A stretch of 64,000 nt of DNA from an uncultured Bacteroidales bacterium (GTDB lineage Bacteria > Bacteroidota > Bacteroidia > Bacteroidales > Bacteroidaceae). Under the pieces are notes generated by a model. It saw only the letters and a list, made by a program, of their open reading frames with translations, made no database searches and had not been told where the DNA came from. The translations under genes and the position numbers were made by a program. Shown piece by piece: positions 44,329 through 52,420 of this stretch (position 1 is the first letter of the stretch; each line of letters starts with the position of its first letter). The stretch spans positions 1-64,000 of the forward strand of contig CADCHQ010000017.1 of assembly GCA_902801325.1 (NCBI GenBank). Reading direction: 5' to 3'.

Positions 44329-46008
44329 TTACTTATTGCCTGAATCTATCGGTTGTAGTCCCATCTTCTCAGCCTCGGCTAGCATATACTGACGAGCAGC
44401 ATCGTGGTCATTGGGAATACGGCTTTCCCAGATGGCATCCTTCACGGCTTGCTTCAGGTCACCTATCTGGCGACAAGGACCGATGCCGAAGGTTTCCATT
44501 ATCTCCTCGCCCGTAATGGGGTTAGTCCAGGTGCGATAGTTGTCACGAGCCTGTAAGTCGGCCAATTTCTCGCGAACAAGTTGGAAGTTGTGAAGGAACT
44601 GTTGTTTGCGGTCGGCATTACCCGTGGTGATATCAGCCTCACAAAGAAGCATTAGGTCATCGATGTCGGGACCGGCCTCAAAAAGCAAACGACGCACGGC
44701 TGAATCCGTAACTTCCTCATCGGCAATGGCAATAGGACGCATGTGCAACCCGACGAGGCGCTCAACGTAATGCATGCGTTCGTCCAAAGGAAGCTTCATG
44801 CGATGGAAGATACCGGACACCATCTTCTGTCCGATATAATTATGGTTCTTGAATGTCCACCCAGACACAGGGTCCCAACGCTTTGAACGAGGTTTCCCAA
44901 TGTCATGAAGCAGGGCGGCCCAGCGGAGGAAGAGAGCAGACCCTCCCTTACCGACCTCCCCCTGTCCCCCTCCCAAGGAGGGGGCATGAGCCGCGTCAAT
45001 TTCCTTTGACCTCCCCTTACCCCCTCCTTGGGAGGGGGACAGGGGGAGGTTGTCTTGGGAGAGGGCTAGGGAGAGGTTGTCAAGGACCTCAAGCGTGTGA
45101 TAGAAGTTATCCTTATGCCCACGTCCGTTTCTTACCTCCACCCCTTGCAGGGCAGCAAGTTCGGGGAAAATGATGGGAAGTAACCCTGCTCGGTCAAGTT
45201 CGACAAACCCAATTGAAGGACGAGGAGAAAGCATAATCTTGTTTAGTTCATCGATGATGCGCTCCTGAGAGATAATCTTGATGCGCTCGGCATTGCGAAC
45301 AAGAGCCTCCTGTGTCTCTTCCTCAATCTGAAAATGCAGTTGAGTGGCAAAACGCACACAACGCATCATGCGCAAGGGGTCGTCAGAGAAAGTGATATCA
45401 GGATCGAGAGGCGTGGCAATGAGGCGGTCTTCCATATCAAGGAGCCCATCGAAGCGGTCGATGAGTTCCCCAAACCTATCGGCATTGAGGCACACGGCCA
45501 AAGCATTGATGGTAAAGTCACGACGAGAGAGGTCATCCTCCAATGTTCCGTCTTCCACGATAGGCTTACGACTATCACGAGAATAACTTTCACGGCGGGC
45601 ACCAACAAATTCAATAGCGCCTCTCCCATCTTCACTCGAAGAAGAGGGATACGAAAGTTGGGCCGTTCCGAAATTCTTAAATACAGACAGGTGGGCCTTG
45701 CGACCAAGTTTCTGTTTCAAGGCTTGAGCGAGGGCGATGCCAGGAGACTGGCTATGGGCAAAGGGCAGAGGGCTAAAGTCAATACTCTCAACCTCGTCTT
45801 TCGCCTTTTGCCAATCGTCTTTTGCCGTTCCTTCGGGACCAACCACTACACAATCGATATCTTTCGAAGGACGTTCGAGGAAAAGGTCGCGCACATATCC
45901 CCCAACGAGGTAGCACTCGAGGCCTATCTCGTCAGCAGTCTCCCCTATTTGGTGAAAGATGGGAGCAGAAAGCAATTCTTGCATTTGTTCGCGACTAATC
46001 TCTCGCAT
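44329..46008 (-). CDS. cca: CCA-adding tRNA nucleotidyltransferase with HD domain, carrying two repeat-derived inserts
   Basis: Adds or repairs the 3' CCA of tRNAs. 559 residues against about 470-480 for relatives. Core: YLVGGYVRDLFL with the DID metal pair (about 50-52), GRKAHLSVFKNFGTAQ, RRDFTINALAV, DDPLRMMRCVRFATQL, and the HD domain with LRWAALLHDIGKPRSKRW. Two extra segments interrupt conserved parts. Residues about 59-89 (from EGTAKDDWQKAKDE to HSQSP) split the normal GPGIALAQAL stretch and are encoded by heptamer DNA. Residues about 308-352 (PLSPSQGGGKGRSK, APSLGGGQGEVGKGG) precede LRWAALLHD and are encoded by C/G palindromes. Both keep the frame, so the enzyme is probably active, as it should be essential for tRNAs lacking encoded CCA. 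Confidence 0.93.
   Translation of the reverse strand: MREISREQMQELLSAPIFHQIGETADEIGLECYLVGGYVRDLFLERPSKDIDCVVVGPEGTAKDDWQKAKDEVESIDFSPLPFAHSQSPGIALAQALKQKLGRKAHLSVFKNFGTAQLSYPSSSSEDGRGAIEFVGARRESYSRDSRKPIVEDGTLEDDLSRRDFTINALAVCLNADRFGELIDRFDGLLDMEDRLIATPLDPDITFSDDPLRMMRCVRFATQLHFQIEEETQEALVRNAERIKIISQERIIDELNKIMLSPRPSIGFVELDRAGLLPIIFPELAALQGVEVRNGRGHKDNFYHTLEVLDNLSLALSQDNLPLSPSQGGGKGRSKEIDAAHAPSLGGGQGEVGKGGSALFLRWAALLHDIGKPRSKRWDPVSGWTFKNHNYIGQKMVSGIFHRMKLPLDERMHYVERLVGLHMRPIAIADEEVTDSAVRRLLFEAGPDIDDLMLLCEADITTGNADRKQQFLHNFQLVREKLADLQARDNYRTWTNPITGEEIMETFGIGPCRQIGDLKQAVKDAIWESRIPNDHDAARQYMLAEAEKMGLQPIDSGNK
44954..45050. mobile_element. MITE-like element with perfect 31-bp inverted ends inside cca
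   Basis: The left arm 44954-44984 (starting ACCTCCCCCTGTCCCCCTCC) and right arm 45020-45050 are exact reverse complements over 31 bp. The 35-nt centre begins CATGAGCCGCGTC. The arms match those that flank the DUF559 gene (53303-53805), whose inner edge reads AATAAGCCACCTC, similar to this one. A further degraded right-arm copy follows at 45051-45085. It is read in frame within cca. Confidence 0.75.
45743..45834. repeat. Thirteen-unit degenerate heptamer tract inside cca
   Basis: Units such as GGCTATG, GGCAAAG, GGCAGAG, GGCTAAA, then TTTCGCC, TTTTGCC, AATCGTC, TTTTGCC. The tract is about 91 nt and accounts for the roughly 31 residues that are extra in this protein's N-terminal nucleotidyltransferase domain. 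Confidence 0.75.
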
Positions 46009-46034
46009 AGTCCTTATTCCCTAATCTCTATTCT

Positions 46035-46343
46035 TTAATCCTTAACTTCTAAACCCTTTTTATCATGCTCCAACTTACGACGGAAGAACTCCACCTTCAG
46101 CGAATCACCTTGAGCATCCATGAGTTCGATGCTGTCCATAAGCAGGATGGCATGCCTACGAGCTTCCAAAGCCAGAGGATAATGCTTACGTAAACTAAGG
46201 ATGGTATCACGAGCTGCAGTATAGTCATGCTCGATGTATGCATTACGGGCAGCAGACAACATAAGTTGCCCCATCTCCTCATCGGAAGGCTTTCGATTGC
46301 AGGCTACCGACAATGCCAACAGGAAAAACACGTACTTCTTCAT
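46035..46343 (-). CDS. Small lipoprotein
   Basis: 102 residues: MKKYVFFLLALSVACNRKPS with lipobox Cys at about 15, then a helical domain (EEMGQLMLSAARNAYIEHDY, LRKHYPLALEARRHAILLMD) that resembles a single TPR-like helical pair, and a charged C-terminus whose last codons fall in a heptamer tract (46010-46060). It starts 2 nt after the rseP stop. Known as a conserved hypothetical between rseP and downstream genes in Bacteroidales; function unknown. Confidence 0.82.
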   Translation of the reverse strand: MKKYVFFLLALSVACNRKPSDEEMGQLMLSAARNAYIEHDYTAARDTILSLRKHYPLALEARRHAILLMDSIELMDAQGDSLKVEFFRRKLEHDKKGLEVKD

Positions 46344-46345
46344 CT

Positions 46346-47869
46346 TTATAAAAGAAAGCGTCTGATGTCGTTTCCGAAAGCCAACAACATAAGGGCCAAA
46401 AGGCAAGCCATACCGATATACTCGAGCCAAACCATGGCTTTCTCACTAGGTTGGTGGCCCGTGATGGCTTCATAGAGAAGAATGACAACATGACCTCCAT
46501 CGAGACCAGGAATAGGCAGTATATTCATCACCGCCAGGACGATGCTCAGCATAGCCGTCATCATCCAGAAGCGAAGCCAATCCCATGAACCAGGGAACAG
46601 GTTGCCTATGGCAATGAAGGAACCCACTTCCTGTGCACCCTCCTTGGTAGCAACATACTTCATGTCACCCACATAGTTGGTCAGGGTGTTCCATGCCAGT
46701 TCCATACCTGCGGGAATACAGGTAAGTAGGTTGTAGTCGATGTGCTCTATCTCATAATCCAACAGATCTGTGTGACGAATAAGCCCCATCATGTAGCTCT
46801 CGTCGAGTGTAAAAGCAACCGTGTCGGGGGATGCGGCTTCGGCATTCAGAAAGACAAGTTGCATCTGACGCAAGCGTAGACTGTCGGCATGAGTACATCC
46901 CTTAGCGGAAAGCACATCCTGACGACGCAGATAGAGTGAATCGTAATCGTTCCAGTACTGGATATCAGTTCCATCGACTGCCAACAGGCGTGCACCGGCC
47001 TTGATGCCTGCCGTAGCAGCAGGCCCATCGGCCAGAACGCTGTCAACCAGTGCTATGGAAATGGGGGCCATAAAAGCAGGCTGCATCTTCATCACTTGTA
47101 TCAAGTCGGGGCGTTCCTGGGGCATGGTCAACGACACCTCCTTACCATCACGAAGCACCGTAACGGTCTCGGCATCAACCACATCACGCAGGACCTGACT
47201 GCTCCATGAGCCCAATGCTTCTCCATCGGCCTTAATGGGTATGTCGCCATCGCGGAACCCAAGGGCCTCAGCTTCGGGATTGAAGGCAAAACCTCGCTTG
47301 ATATTCTCCATCGGAAGTCTGTCTTCGCCAACGAAGAACATGACACCGCAGTAGATGACAAAGGCTGTGATGAGGTTCATAAGTACACCACCCACCATAA
47401 TGAGCAGGCGCTGAATAACCGTCTTCGAACGGAATTCCCATGGCTGGGGTTCGGACGAAAGTTTCTGGTTGGTCTCGTCAATCATACCCGCAATGGCTAC
47501 ATAACCACCAATGGGCAACCAACCAATGCCGTACTCTGTACCAACCTCTGGGTCGTACTCTTTGTTGCCGATGCCTTCGGTCTGAATCTTATTGGACTGG
47601 CGAGTCAACCGGTAATACATATTGCGTAACCAGGCAAAGAGATTCTGCCCCTCCTTGCCACGCTTTGTGATGAGGGGCTTACCTAACAGACGTCGGAACC
47701 AGTTGTCATAGGTGCTGAACAAGTGGAATCCCCAGTTCGAAAACATGTAGAAACGCGTTACACGCGTCTTGAAAAGTTTAGCAAAGCCGAAATGACCTCC
47801 CTCGTGTAACACTACTAACAGCGACAGGCAAAGGAGAAGTTGTAAGGCTTTTATCAGAATTACATTCAT
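46346..47869 (-). CDS. rseP: Site-2 intramembrane metalloprotease RseP
   Basis: 507-residue inner-membrane zinc protease. The zinc motif is VVLHEGGHFGFAKLF (HExxH) in the first helix and the third ligand is in NILPIPGLDGGHVVILL near the C-terminus. Between them lie an extended N-terminal insert (to about 165) and a PDZ domain (ALVDSVLADGPAATAGIKAG and nearby, about 280). In other bacteria it cleaves anti-sigma factors and signal-peptide remnants. It sits between dxr and a small lipoprotein, the usual bacteroidal order. Confidence 0.95.
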   Translation of the reverse strand: MNVILIKALQLLLCLSLLVVLHEGGHFGFAKLFKTRVTRFYMFSNWGFHLFSTYDNWFRRLLGKPLITKRGKEGQNLFAWLRNMYYRLTRQSNKIQTEGIGNKEYDPEVGTEYGIGWLPIGGYVAIAGMIDETNQKLSSEPQPWEFRSKTVIQRLLIMVGGVLMNLITAFVIYCGVMFFVGEDRLPMENIKRGFAFNPEAEALGFRDGDIPIKADGEALGSWSSQVLRDVVDAETVTVLRDGKEVSLTMPQERPDLIQVMKMQPAFMAPISIALVDSVLADGPAATAGIKAGARLLAVDGTDIQYWNDYDSLYLRRQDVLSAKGCTHADSLRLRQMQLVFLNAEAASPDTVAFTLDESYMMGLIRHTDLLDYEIEHIDYNLLTCIPAGMELAWNTLTNYVGDMKYVATKEGAQEVGSFIAIGNLFPGSWDWLRFWMMTAMLSIVLAVMNILPIPGLDGGHVVILLYEAITGHQPSEKAMVWLEYIGMACLLALMLLAFGNDIRRFLL

Positions 47870-47890
47870 AGCAAATTATCGATTATCATA

Positions 47891-49045
47891 TTAATGTTGA
47901 ATAATTTCCTGAGCAATGCGGCGAGCCTCGGCATCGCTTTCGAAGTAGTCGTCGAGCATAGGTTTACGGATAAAGGTGGCACGTTGCATAGTATGCTCTA
48001 TCACGTCGGCCATCTCAAGGAACGAACAACGCTCCTGTCGGAAAGCCAGATTGACAACCTCGTTGGCCGCATTCACCACACAAGGCATGGTACCACCCTG
48101 ATGCAAGGCCTCAAAGGCCAAAGCAAGACAACGGAATTTCCCTAAGTCGGGTTCCTCGAAGGTGAGGGGTTGCATGTGGTACCAATCGAGGCGGTCGAAG
48201 TTGCTGGCCAAACGTGCTGGATAACTGAAAGCCAGTTGTATAGGCACACGCATATCGGGTACACCAAGCTGAGCCTTGACAGCACCATCGCAGAACTGCA
48301 CAGCCGAATGTATGATGCTCTGAGGATGAACGACTACCTGTATTCTATCGGCCTCAACGCCAAAGAGCCACTTGGCCTCTATAACCTCGAAGCCTTTATT
48401 CATCATTGTGGCCGAGTCGATGGTTATCTTTGCGCCCATGTCCCAGTTGGGATGACGGAGGGCCATAACTGGCGTAACAGTCTTCAGTTCCTCAAGCGTG
48501 AACTTACGAAAAGGACCACCCGAAGCCGTAAGGATTATCTTTTCTATCTCGTTGCGCTCATCCCCCATCAAGCTTTGGAAAATGGCTGAGTGTTCGCTAT
48601 CGACAGGAAGGATGGGTGCATGGTTGTCACAAGCCAGTTGTGTCACCAATTCGCCAGCAACGACCAACGTCTCTTTATTGGCCAAGGCAATCTGTTTATG
48701 GGCACGAATGGCAGTCACCGTTGGGCGAAGTCCTGCAAAACCTACCAGTGCAGTAAGCACGATATCCACCTCCCCATTGCCTGCCACTTGACACAAAGCA
48801 TCCTGTCCAGCATAGACCTGGATAGGCAAGTCGGCCAAAGCGTCGCGTACCTCGGCATAGCGTGTCTCATCAGCAATTACCACCTGAGCAGGTTGGAATC
48901 GTCTGGCCTGTTCTATTAAAAGATCGGCCTGACGGTTTGCCGTCAGCACATAAGCCTCATACAAGTCACTATGTTTCTCGATAACTTGCAGAGCCTGAGT
49001 ACCAATACTACCCGTCGAACCTAATATTGCTATTTTCTTTTTCAT
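47891..49045 (-). CDS. dxr: 1-deoxy-D-xylulose-5-phosphate reductoisomerase
   Basis: Second step of the MEP isoprenoid pathway, NADPH-dependent; cytoplasmic. 384 residues, normal. ILGSTGSIGTQALQVI is the dinucleotide site, NKETLVVAGELV and PVDSEHSAIFQ form the metal and substrate sites, LTASGGPFRKF is the flexible loop, and WDMGAKITIDSATMMNKGFE completes the catalytic domain. A second MEP gene, ispF, is at 55955. Confidence 0.97.
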   Translation of the reverse strand: MKKKIAILGSTGSIGTQALQVIEKHSDLYEAYVLTANRQADLLIEQARRFQPAQVVIADETRYAEVRDALADLPIQVYAGQDALCQVAGNGEVDIVLTALVGFAGLRPTVTAIRAHKQIALANKETLVVAGELVTQLACDNHAPILPVDSEHSAIFQSLMGDERNEIEKIILTASGGPFRKFTLEELKTVTPVMALRHPNWDMGAKITIDSATMMNKGFEVIEAKWLFGVEADRIQVVVHPQSIIHSAVQFCDGAVKAQLGVPDMRVPIQLAFSYPARLASNFDRLDWYHMQPLTFEEPDLGKFRCLALAFEALHQGGTMPCVVNAANEVVNLAFRQERCSFLEMADVIEHTMQRATFIRKPMLDDYFESDAEARRIAQEIIQH

Positions 49046-49058
49046 TCTCTCATTTTTA

Positions 49059-49568
49059 CTAAATCTCCAGCAGTCCTTCGGGCAAGTTCATGTGGATGGT
49101 GCGTCCTTCATGGTCGATATCTGTGATGAAGGCTTCGACAGCTGGAAGCAAGTGACCCGATTCCAACTCAAAGAGGACGTTTTCGGTGGACTCATCGACA
49201 CGAACGATGGAACCCAAGTCGCCTGTCTTCTCGTCATGAACGTGAAAGCCCTCGAAGTATGACCAAGTATAGTCGGCATCATCGTCCTCTGGCGTAAGGC
49301 TATAAGGGAAATAAACCTCTGCCCCACTGATTTCCTGTGCATCCTCGATGCTGTCGATGTTCTGGAACTTCAAGAGTGCCGAGTGCTCGCCTCGGAAACG
49401 ATATTCTTCGAGGAAAAAGGGGACAAAGATGCCATCTATCGAGAGCACAAGGTAGTCTGCTTCCACACGATCCCACACATCAGTAGTAAAGGAGAACGTG
49501 ATTTCTCCCTTAATACCGTGAGGTTTGCCTAATTGGCCTATCTTATATATCTCGTCCTGACGAATCAT
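49059..49568 (-). CDS. rimM: Ribosome maturation factor RimM
   Basis: 169 residues. The N-terminal RimM barrel (YKIGQLGKPHGIKGEITFSF) is followed by a PRC-barrel domain (FEGFHVHDEKTGDLGSIVRV) ending LPAVEAFITDID. It binds 30S subunits through S19 and helps 16S processing. Its ATG overlaps the murA stop by four bases (ATGA), so translation is probably coupled. Confidence 0.95.
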   Translation of the reverse strand: MIRQDEIYKIGQLGKPHGIKGEITFSFTTDVWDRVEADYLVLSIDGIFVPFFLEEYRFRGEHSALLKFQNIDSIEDAQEISGAEVYFPYSLTPEDDDADYTWSYFEGFHVHDEKTGDLGSIVRVDESTENVLFELESGHLLPAVEAFITDIDHEGRTIHMNLPEGLLEI

Positions 49569-50872
49569 CTAACACGAGTTATATGTGCTCCAAGAGCATT
49601 GAGTCGGCCTTCAATATCCTGATAACCACGGTCTATCTGATTGATGTTATCAATCTGACTCACACCTTCGGCACTCATGGCAGCGATAAGCAGAGCAATA
49701 CCTGCACGGATGTCAGGACTGGTCATGCGTCCTGCATGCAAGGACATGCGCTTATCATGCCCGACAACGACAGCACGATGGGGGTCACAGAGGATAATCT
49801 GTGCACCCATGTCAATCAATTTATCGACAAAGAACAGGCGGCTCTCGAACATCTTCTGATGAATAAGTACCGAACCCTTAGCCTGTGTGGCTACGACAAG
49901 CAGGACACTCAGCAAGTCGGGCGTAAGTCCAGGCCATGGAGCATCGGCTAATGTCATAAAGGATCCATCGATGAAGGAGTCTATCTCATAATGCTCCTGT
50001 TCGGGGATGAAGATGTCATCGCCTTCATGACGAACCTCTATGCCCAAACGGCGGAAGGTGTAAGGGATAATACCCAACTGCTCGTAACCCGTATTCTTAA
50101 TGCGAACGCCCTTGCCACACATGGCTGCCATGCCTATGAACGAGCCCACCTCAATCATGTCGGGAAGGATGGTATGCTCTGCTCCATGCAGTTCCTCGAC
50201 ACCTTCAATGGTCAGTCGGTTGCTGGCAATACCAGAAATGTGTGCTCCCATACGGTTGAGCAACAGACAGAGTTGCTGTATGTAGGGTTCACAAGCGGCG
50301 TTATATATTGTAGTTGTACCTTTGGCAAAGACGGAAGCCATAATGATGTTGGCCGTACCTGTCACAGAAGCCTCATCGAGAAGCATGTATGTTCCACGCA
50401 ACTCCTTGGCTTTAATCTCAAACACGCCACGTTCCTTGTCATATTCGAAACTGGCGCCCAACTTCTTGAAGCCCAGGAAGTGAGTATCGAGTCGGCGACG
50501 CCCTATCTGGTCGCCTCCAGGACGCGAGACTGAAGCCGTGCCATAGCGAGCCAGCAAAGGACCGAGGAACATTACACTGCCACGAAGATGCGAGCAACGC
50601 TCCAAGAACTCATCGCTTTGCAGATAACTGAGATTAACATTATCGGCTTGGAATGTATAGTCACCAGGACCGTTTGTGCTCGTCTTGACACCTATCTCCG
50701 AGAGCAACTTTATCTGGTTGTTGACATCGGCTATGTTAGGAACATTCTTGATACGAACGGGATCGTTGGTCAATAATGTTGCACACAGCACCTGCAATGC
50801 CTCGTTCTTGGCACCTTGAGGCACGATTTCGCCCTTTAGGGCATGTCCGCCTTCAATAATGAATGATGACAT
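49565..50872 (-). CDS. murA: UDP-N-acetylglucosamine 1-carboxyvinyltransferase with Asp in place of the fosfomycin-target Cys
   Basis: First committed step of peptidoglycan synthesis; cytoplasmic. 435 residues with typical motifs: GAKNEALQVLCATLL, LRGSVMFLGPLLARYG, and SVSRPGGDQIGRRRLDTHF. In E. coli the loop reads PGGC, with the catalytic Cys that fosfomycin alkylates; here position 121 is Asp. Cys-to-Asp MurA enzymes are known to be active and intrinsically fosfomycin-insensitive, so that is the expectation. Other features: LLDEASVTGTANIIMAS and TDLM-like SFMTLADAPWPGLTPDLLS. Confidence 0.96.
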   Translation of the reverse strand: MSSFIIEGGHALKGEIVPQGAKNEALQVLCATLLTNDPVRIKNVPNIADVNNQIKLLSEIGVKTSTNGPGDYTFQADNVNLSYLQSDEFLERCSHLRGSVMFLGPLLARYGTASVSRPGGDQIGRRRLDTHFLGFKKLGASFEYDKERGVFEIKAKELRGTYMLLDEASVTGTANIIMASVFAKGTTTIYNAACEPYIQQLCLLLNRMGAHISGIASNRLTIEGVEELHGAEHTILPDMIEVGSFIGMAAMCGKGVRIKNTGYEQLGIIPYTFRRLGIEVRHEGDDIFIPEQEHYEIDSFIDGSFMTLADAPWPGLTPDLLSVLLVVATQAKGSVLIHQKMFESRLFFVDKLIDMGAQIILCDPHRAVVVGHDKRMSLHAGRMTSPDIRAGIALLIAAMSAEGVSQIDNINQIDRGYQDIEGRLNALGAHITRVR

Positions 50873-50888
50873 ATGATGTTACTTGTTG

Positions 50889-51476
50889 TTACTTTTTCTT
50901 CTTTTTCTTCACAGCATCCTGTCGGGGCAAGGTTTGCACAGGAGCAAAGCGGAAAGAGTCAAGGTCGAGTGAGACACGTCCCTTGGTATAGCGATACACA
51001 TCGGAGGCAACCTTTTCGTCGTCCATTGCATCACGATTCCAGATAAACAGGCTTTGCTTCATCTGGTTAGCCACCAAAGCAAGCATCTCGTCACGTTCTT
51101 CCCCTTCCGGCATCTCGGCCAACTGGCGAAGCGACTCTTCAATGAGATAGCCATACTGGCGCTGGCGGATGTCCTTCATAGGATACTTGATAGGAGTAGG
51201 TTTGGGAGCATCTTCACCCAAGCGATTGATTTCGCAAGGGTAGTCGATATCGAGCTGATAACCAGAGATGTAAGCAATATGGTCCCAAATGCGTTGCTTA
51301 TAGTCAGGTTGCTCTCGCAATTGGGGTTGCATGCTGCTCATCACACCAAAGATGGACTCCGCACAGCGCTGGCGTTCCTCCTTTGTCGGAAGCGTGGTCG
51401 CGTACGTAATCATATCTTGTATGCCACGTCCGTATTCGGGCATCTGCAACTTTTCTCGTTGGGTATTGTATTTCAT
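50889..51476 (-). CDS. DUF4290 family protein
   Basis: 195 residues, no signal peptide. MKYNTQREKLQMPEYGRGIQ is the hallmark N-terminus, followed by helical segments (TKEERQRCAESIFGVMSSMQ, YGYLIEESLRQLAEMPEGEE) and a lysine-rich end (seven Lys among the last eight residues). Bacteroidetes-specific and usually encoded just upstream of murA, as here. Function unknown. Confidence 0.92.
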   Translation of the reverse strand: MKYNTQREKLQMPEYGRGIQDMITYATTLPTKEERQRCAESIFGVMSSMQPQLREQPDYKQRIWDHIAYISGYQLDIDYPCEINRLGEDAPKPTPIKYPMKDIRQRQYGYLIEESLRQLAEMPEGEERDEMLALVANQMKQSLFIWNRDAMDDEKVASDVYRYTKGRVSLDLDSFRFAPVQTLPRQDAVKKKKKK

Positions 51477-51560
51477 ATTTAATCTCCCCCCGCCCTCCGA
51501 AAGAGGGGTGATAGGCCCTGGGGGATAAGAGCTATTATGTTTCTACTTATTATACATTAT

Positions 51561-52295
51561 TTATTTAGTCGTACAGTCCTGCGTCTTTTTATTCAAAAAC
51601 GCCACCCCGCCTTGAGAGGGGACGGAGGAGGTCCATTCCTTCAGATAGAATGGTTCGCTATAGGCAACGTCGGTAAACTCCCCACGCAGGAAACGCTGTT
51701 CTGCTAAGGGGAACATACGTTTGGCCAAGGGATGAATATCGGGAATAAATCGGGCATTGGGGTGCTGAATAACGGACTGTACCTTTGCCGAACCATCACC
51801 AAAGAAATAGACAGGTCCACGGTCGAGATACTCTTGATAGGTATCTGCCGTAACCACATCGGCTTGAATGCTACGTACGGGGTTTAACGAACGGTTATAC
51901 ACGGCACTGTAAACCTCCATTCGACGGGCATCGATCATAGGTACGAGCAATGCCTCATCCTCAACCTCTTCATGAAACAGGAGAACAGGCACACACAACA
52001 CCTCCAAGGTCGGCAGTGCTATCAAAGGCACGTTACGGCCATAGCATACGCCTTTGGCCATAGAATAACCTATGCGCAATCCTGTATAACTGCCGGGGCC
52101 TTCGCTCACGGCAACGGCATCAAGAGGGATAGCATGACTTTCGGCAAACGACAAAGCCTCATCAACAAAGACACCACACTTCACAGCATGGTTCGGCCCG
52201 TCCATATCTGCCTGTTCATAGATGCAAGCGCCATCTTGGCTTACCGCCACAGAACAGACCTTCGTACTGGTTTCAATATGTAATATGCAAGCCAA
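51561..52295 (-). CDS. tsaB: tRNA t6A biosynthesis protein TsaB
   Basis: 244 residues, ASKHA-fold partner of TsaD in making N6-threonylcarbamoyl-adenosine. LHIETSTKVCSVAVSQDG is the N-terminal ATPase-like motif and VSEGPGSYTGLRIGYSMAKG the family signature. The only sensible start is TTG at 52295. The C-terminus (TSSVPSQGGVAFLNKKTQD) is partly encoded by a C/G palindrome (51600-51632) and is probably not ancestral sequence. Transcribed divergently from yicC with overlapping promoter elements. Confidence 0.93.
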   Translation of the reverse strand: MACILHIETSTKVCSVAVSQDGACIYEQADMDGPNHAVKCGVFVDEALSFAESHAIPLDAVAVSEGPGSYTGLRIGYSMAKGVCYGRNVPLIALPTLEVLCVPVLLFHEEVEDEALLVPMIDARRMEVYSAVYNRSLNPVRSIQADVVTADTYQEYLDRGPVYFFGDGSAKVQSVIQHPNARFIPDIHPLAKRMFPLAEQRFLRGEFTDVAYSEPFYLKEWTSSVPSQGGVAFLNKKTQDCTTK

Positions 52296-52353
52296 CTTAT
52301 TTACTATTTGACGATTTACTGTTTACGATTTCTCGATTTACAATTTAATTCGC

Positions 52354-52384
52354 TTGCAAAGATACAAATTAATTTGTACTTTTG
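52354..52384. promoter_or_regulatory. Overlapping divergent promoters of yicC (+) and tsaB (-)
   Basis: Plus strand: TTG 52354-52356 and TACTTTTG 52377-52384, 20 nt apart, for yicC. Minus strand: TATCTTTG at 52364-52357 for tsaB with a weaker -33 around 52385-52387. The two -7/-33 elements interlock, so only one polymerase can bind at a time. A TTTACGA-type 7-8-nt tract (about 52300-52345) lies on the tsaB side. Confidence 0.7.
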
Positions 52385-52420
52385 CACTATATTTAATTAA
52401 TAAAAGGATTAATAAAAGGC

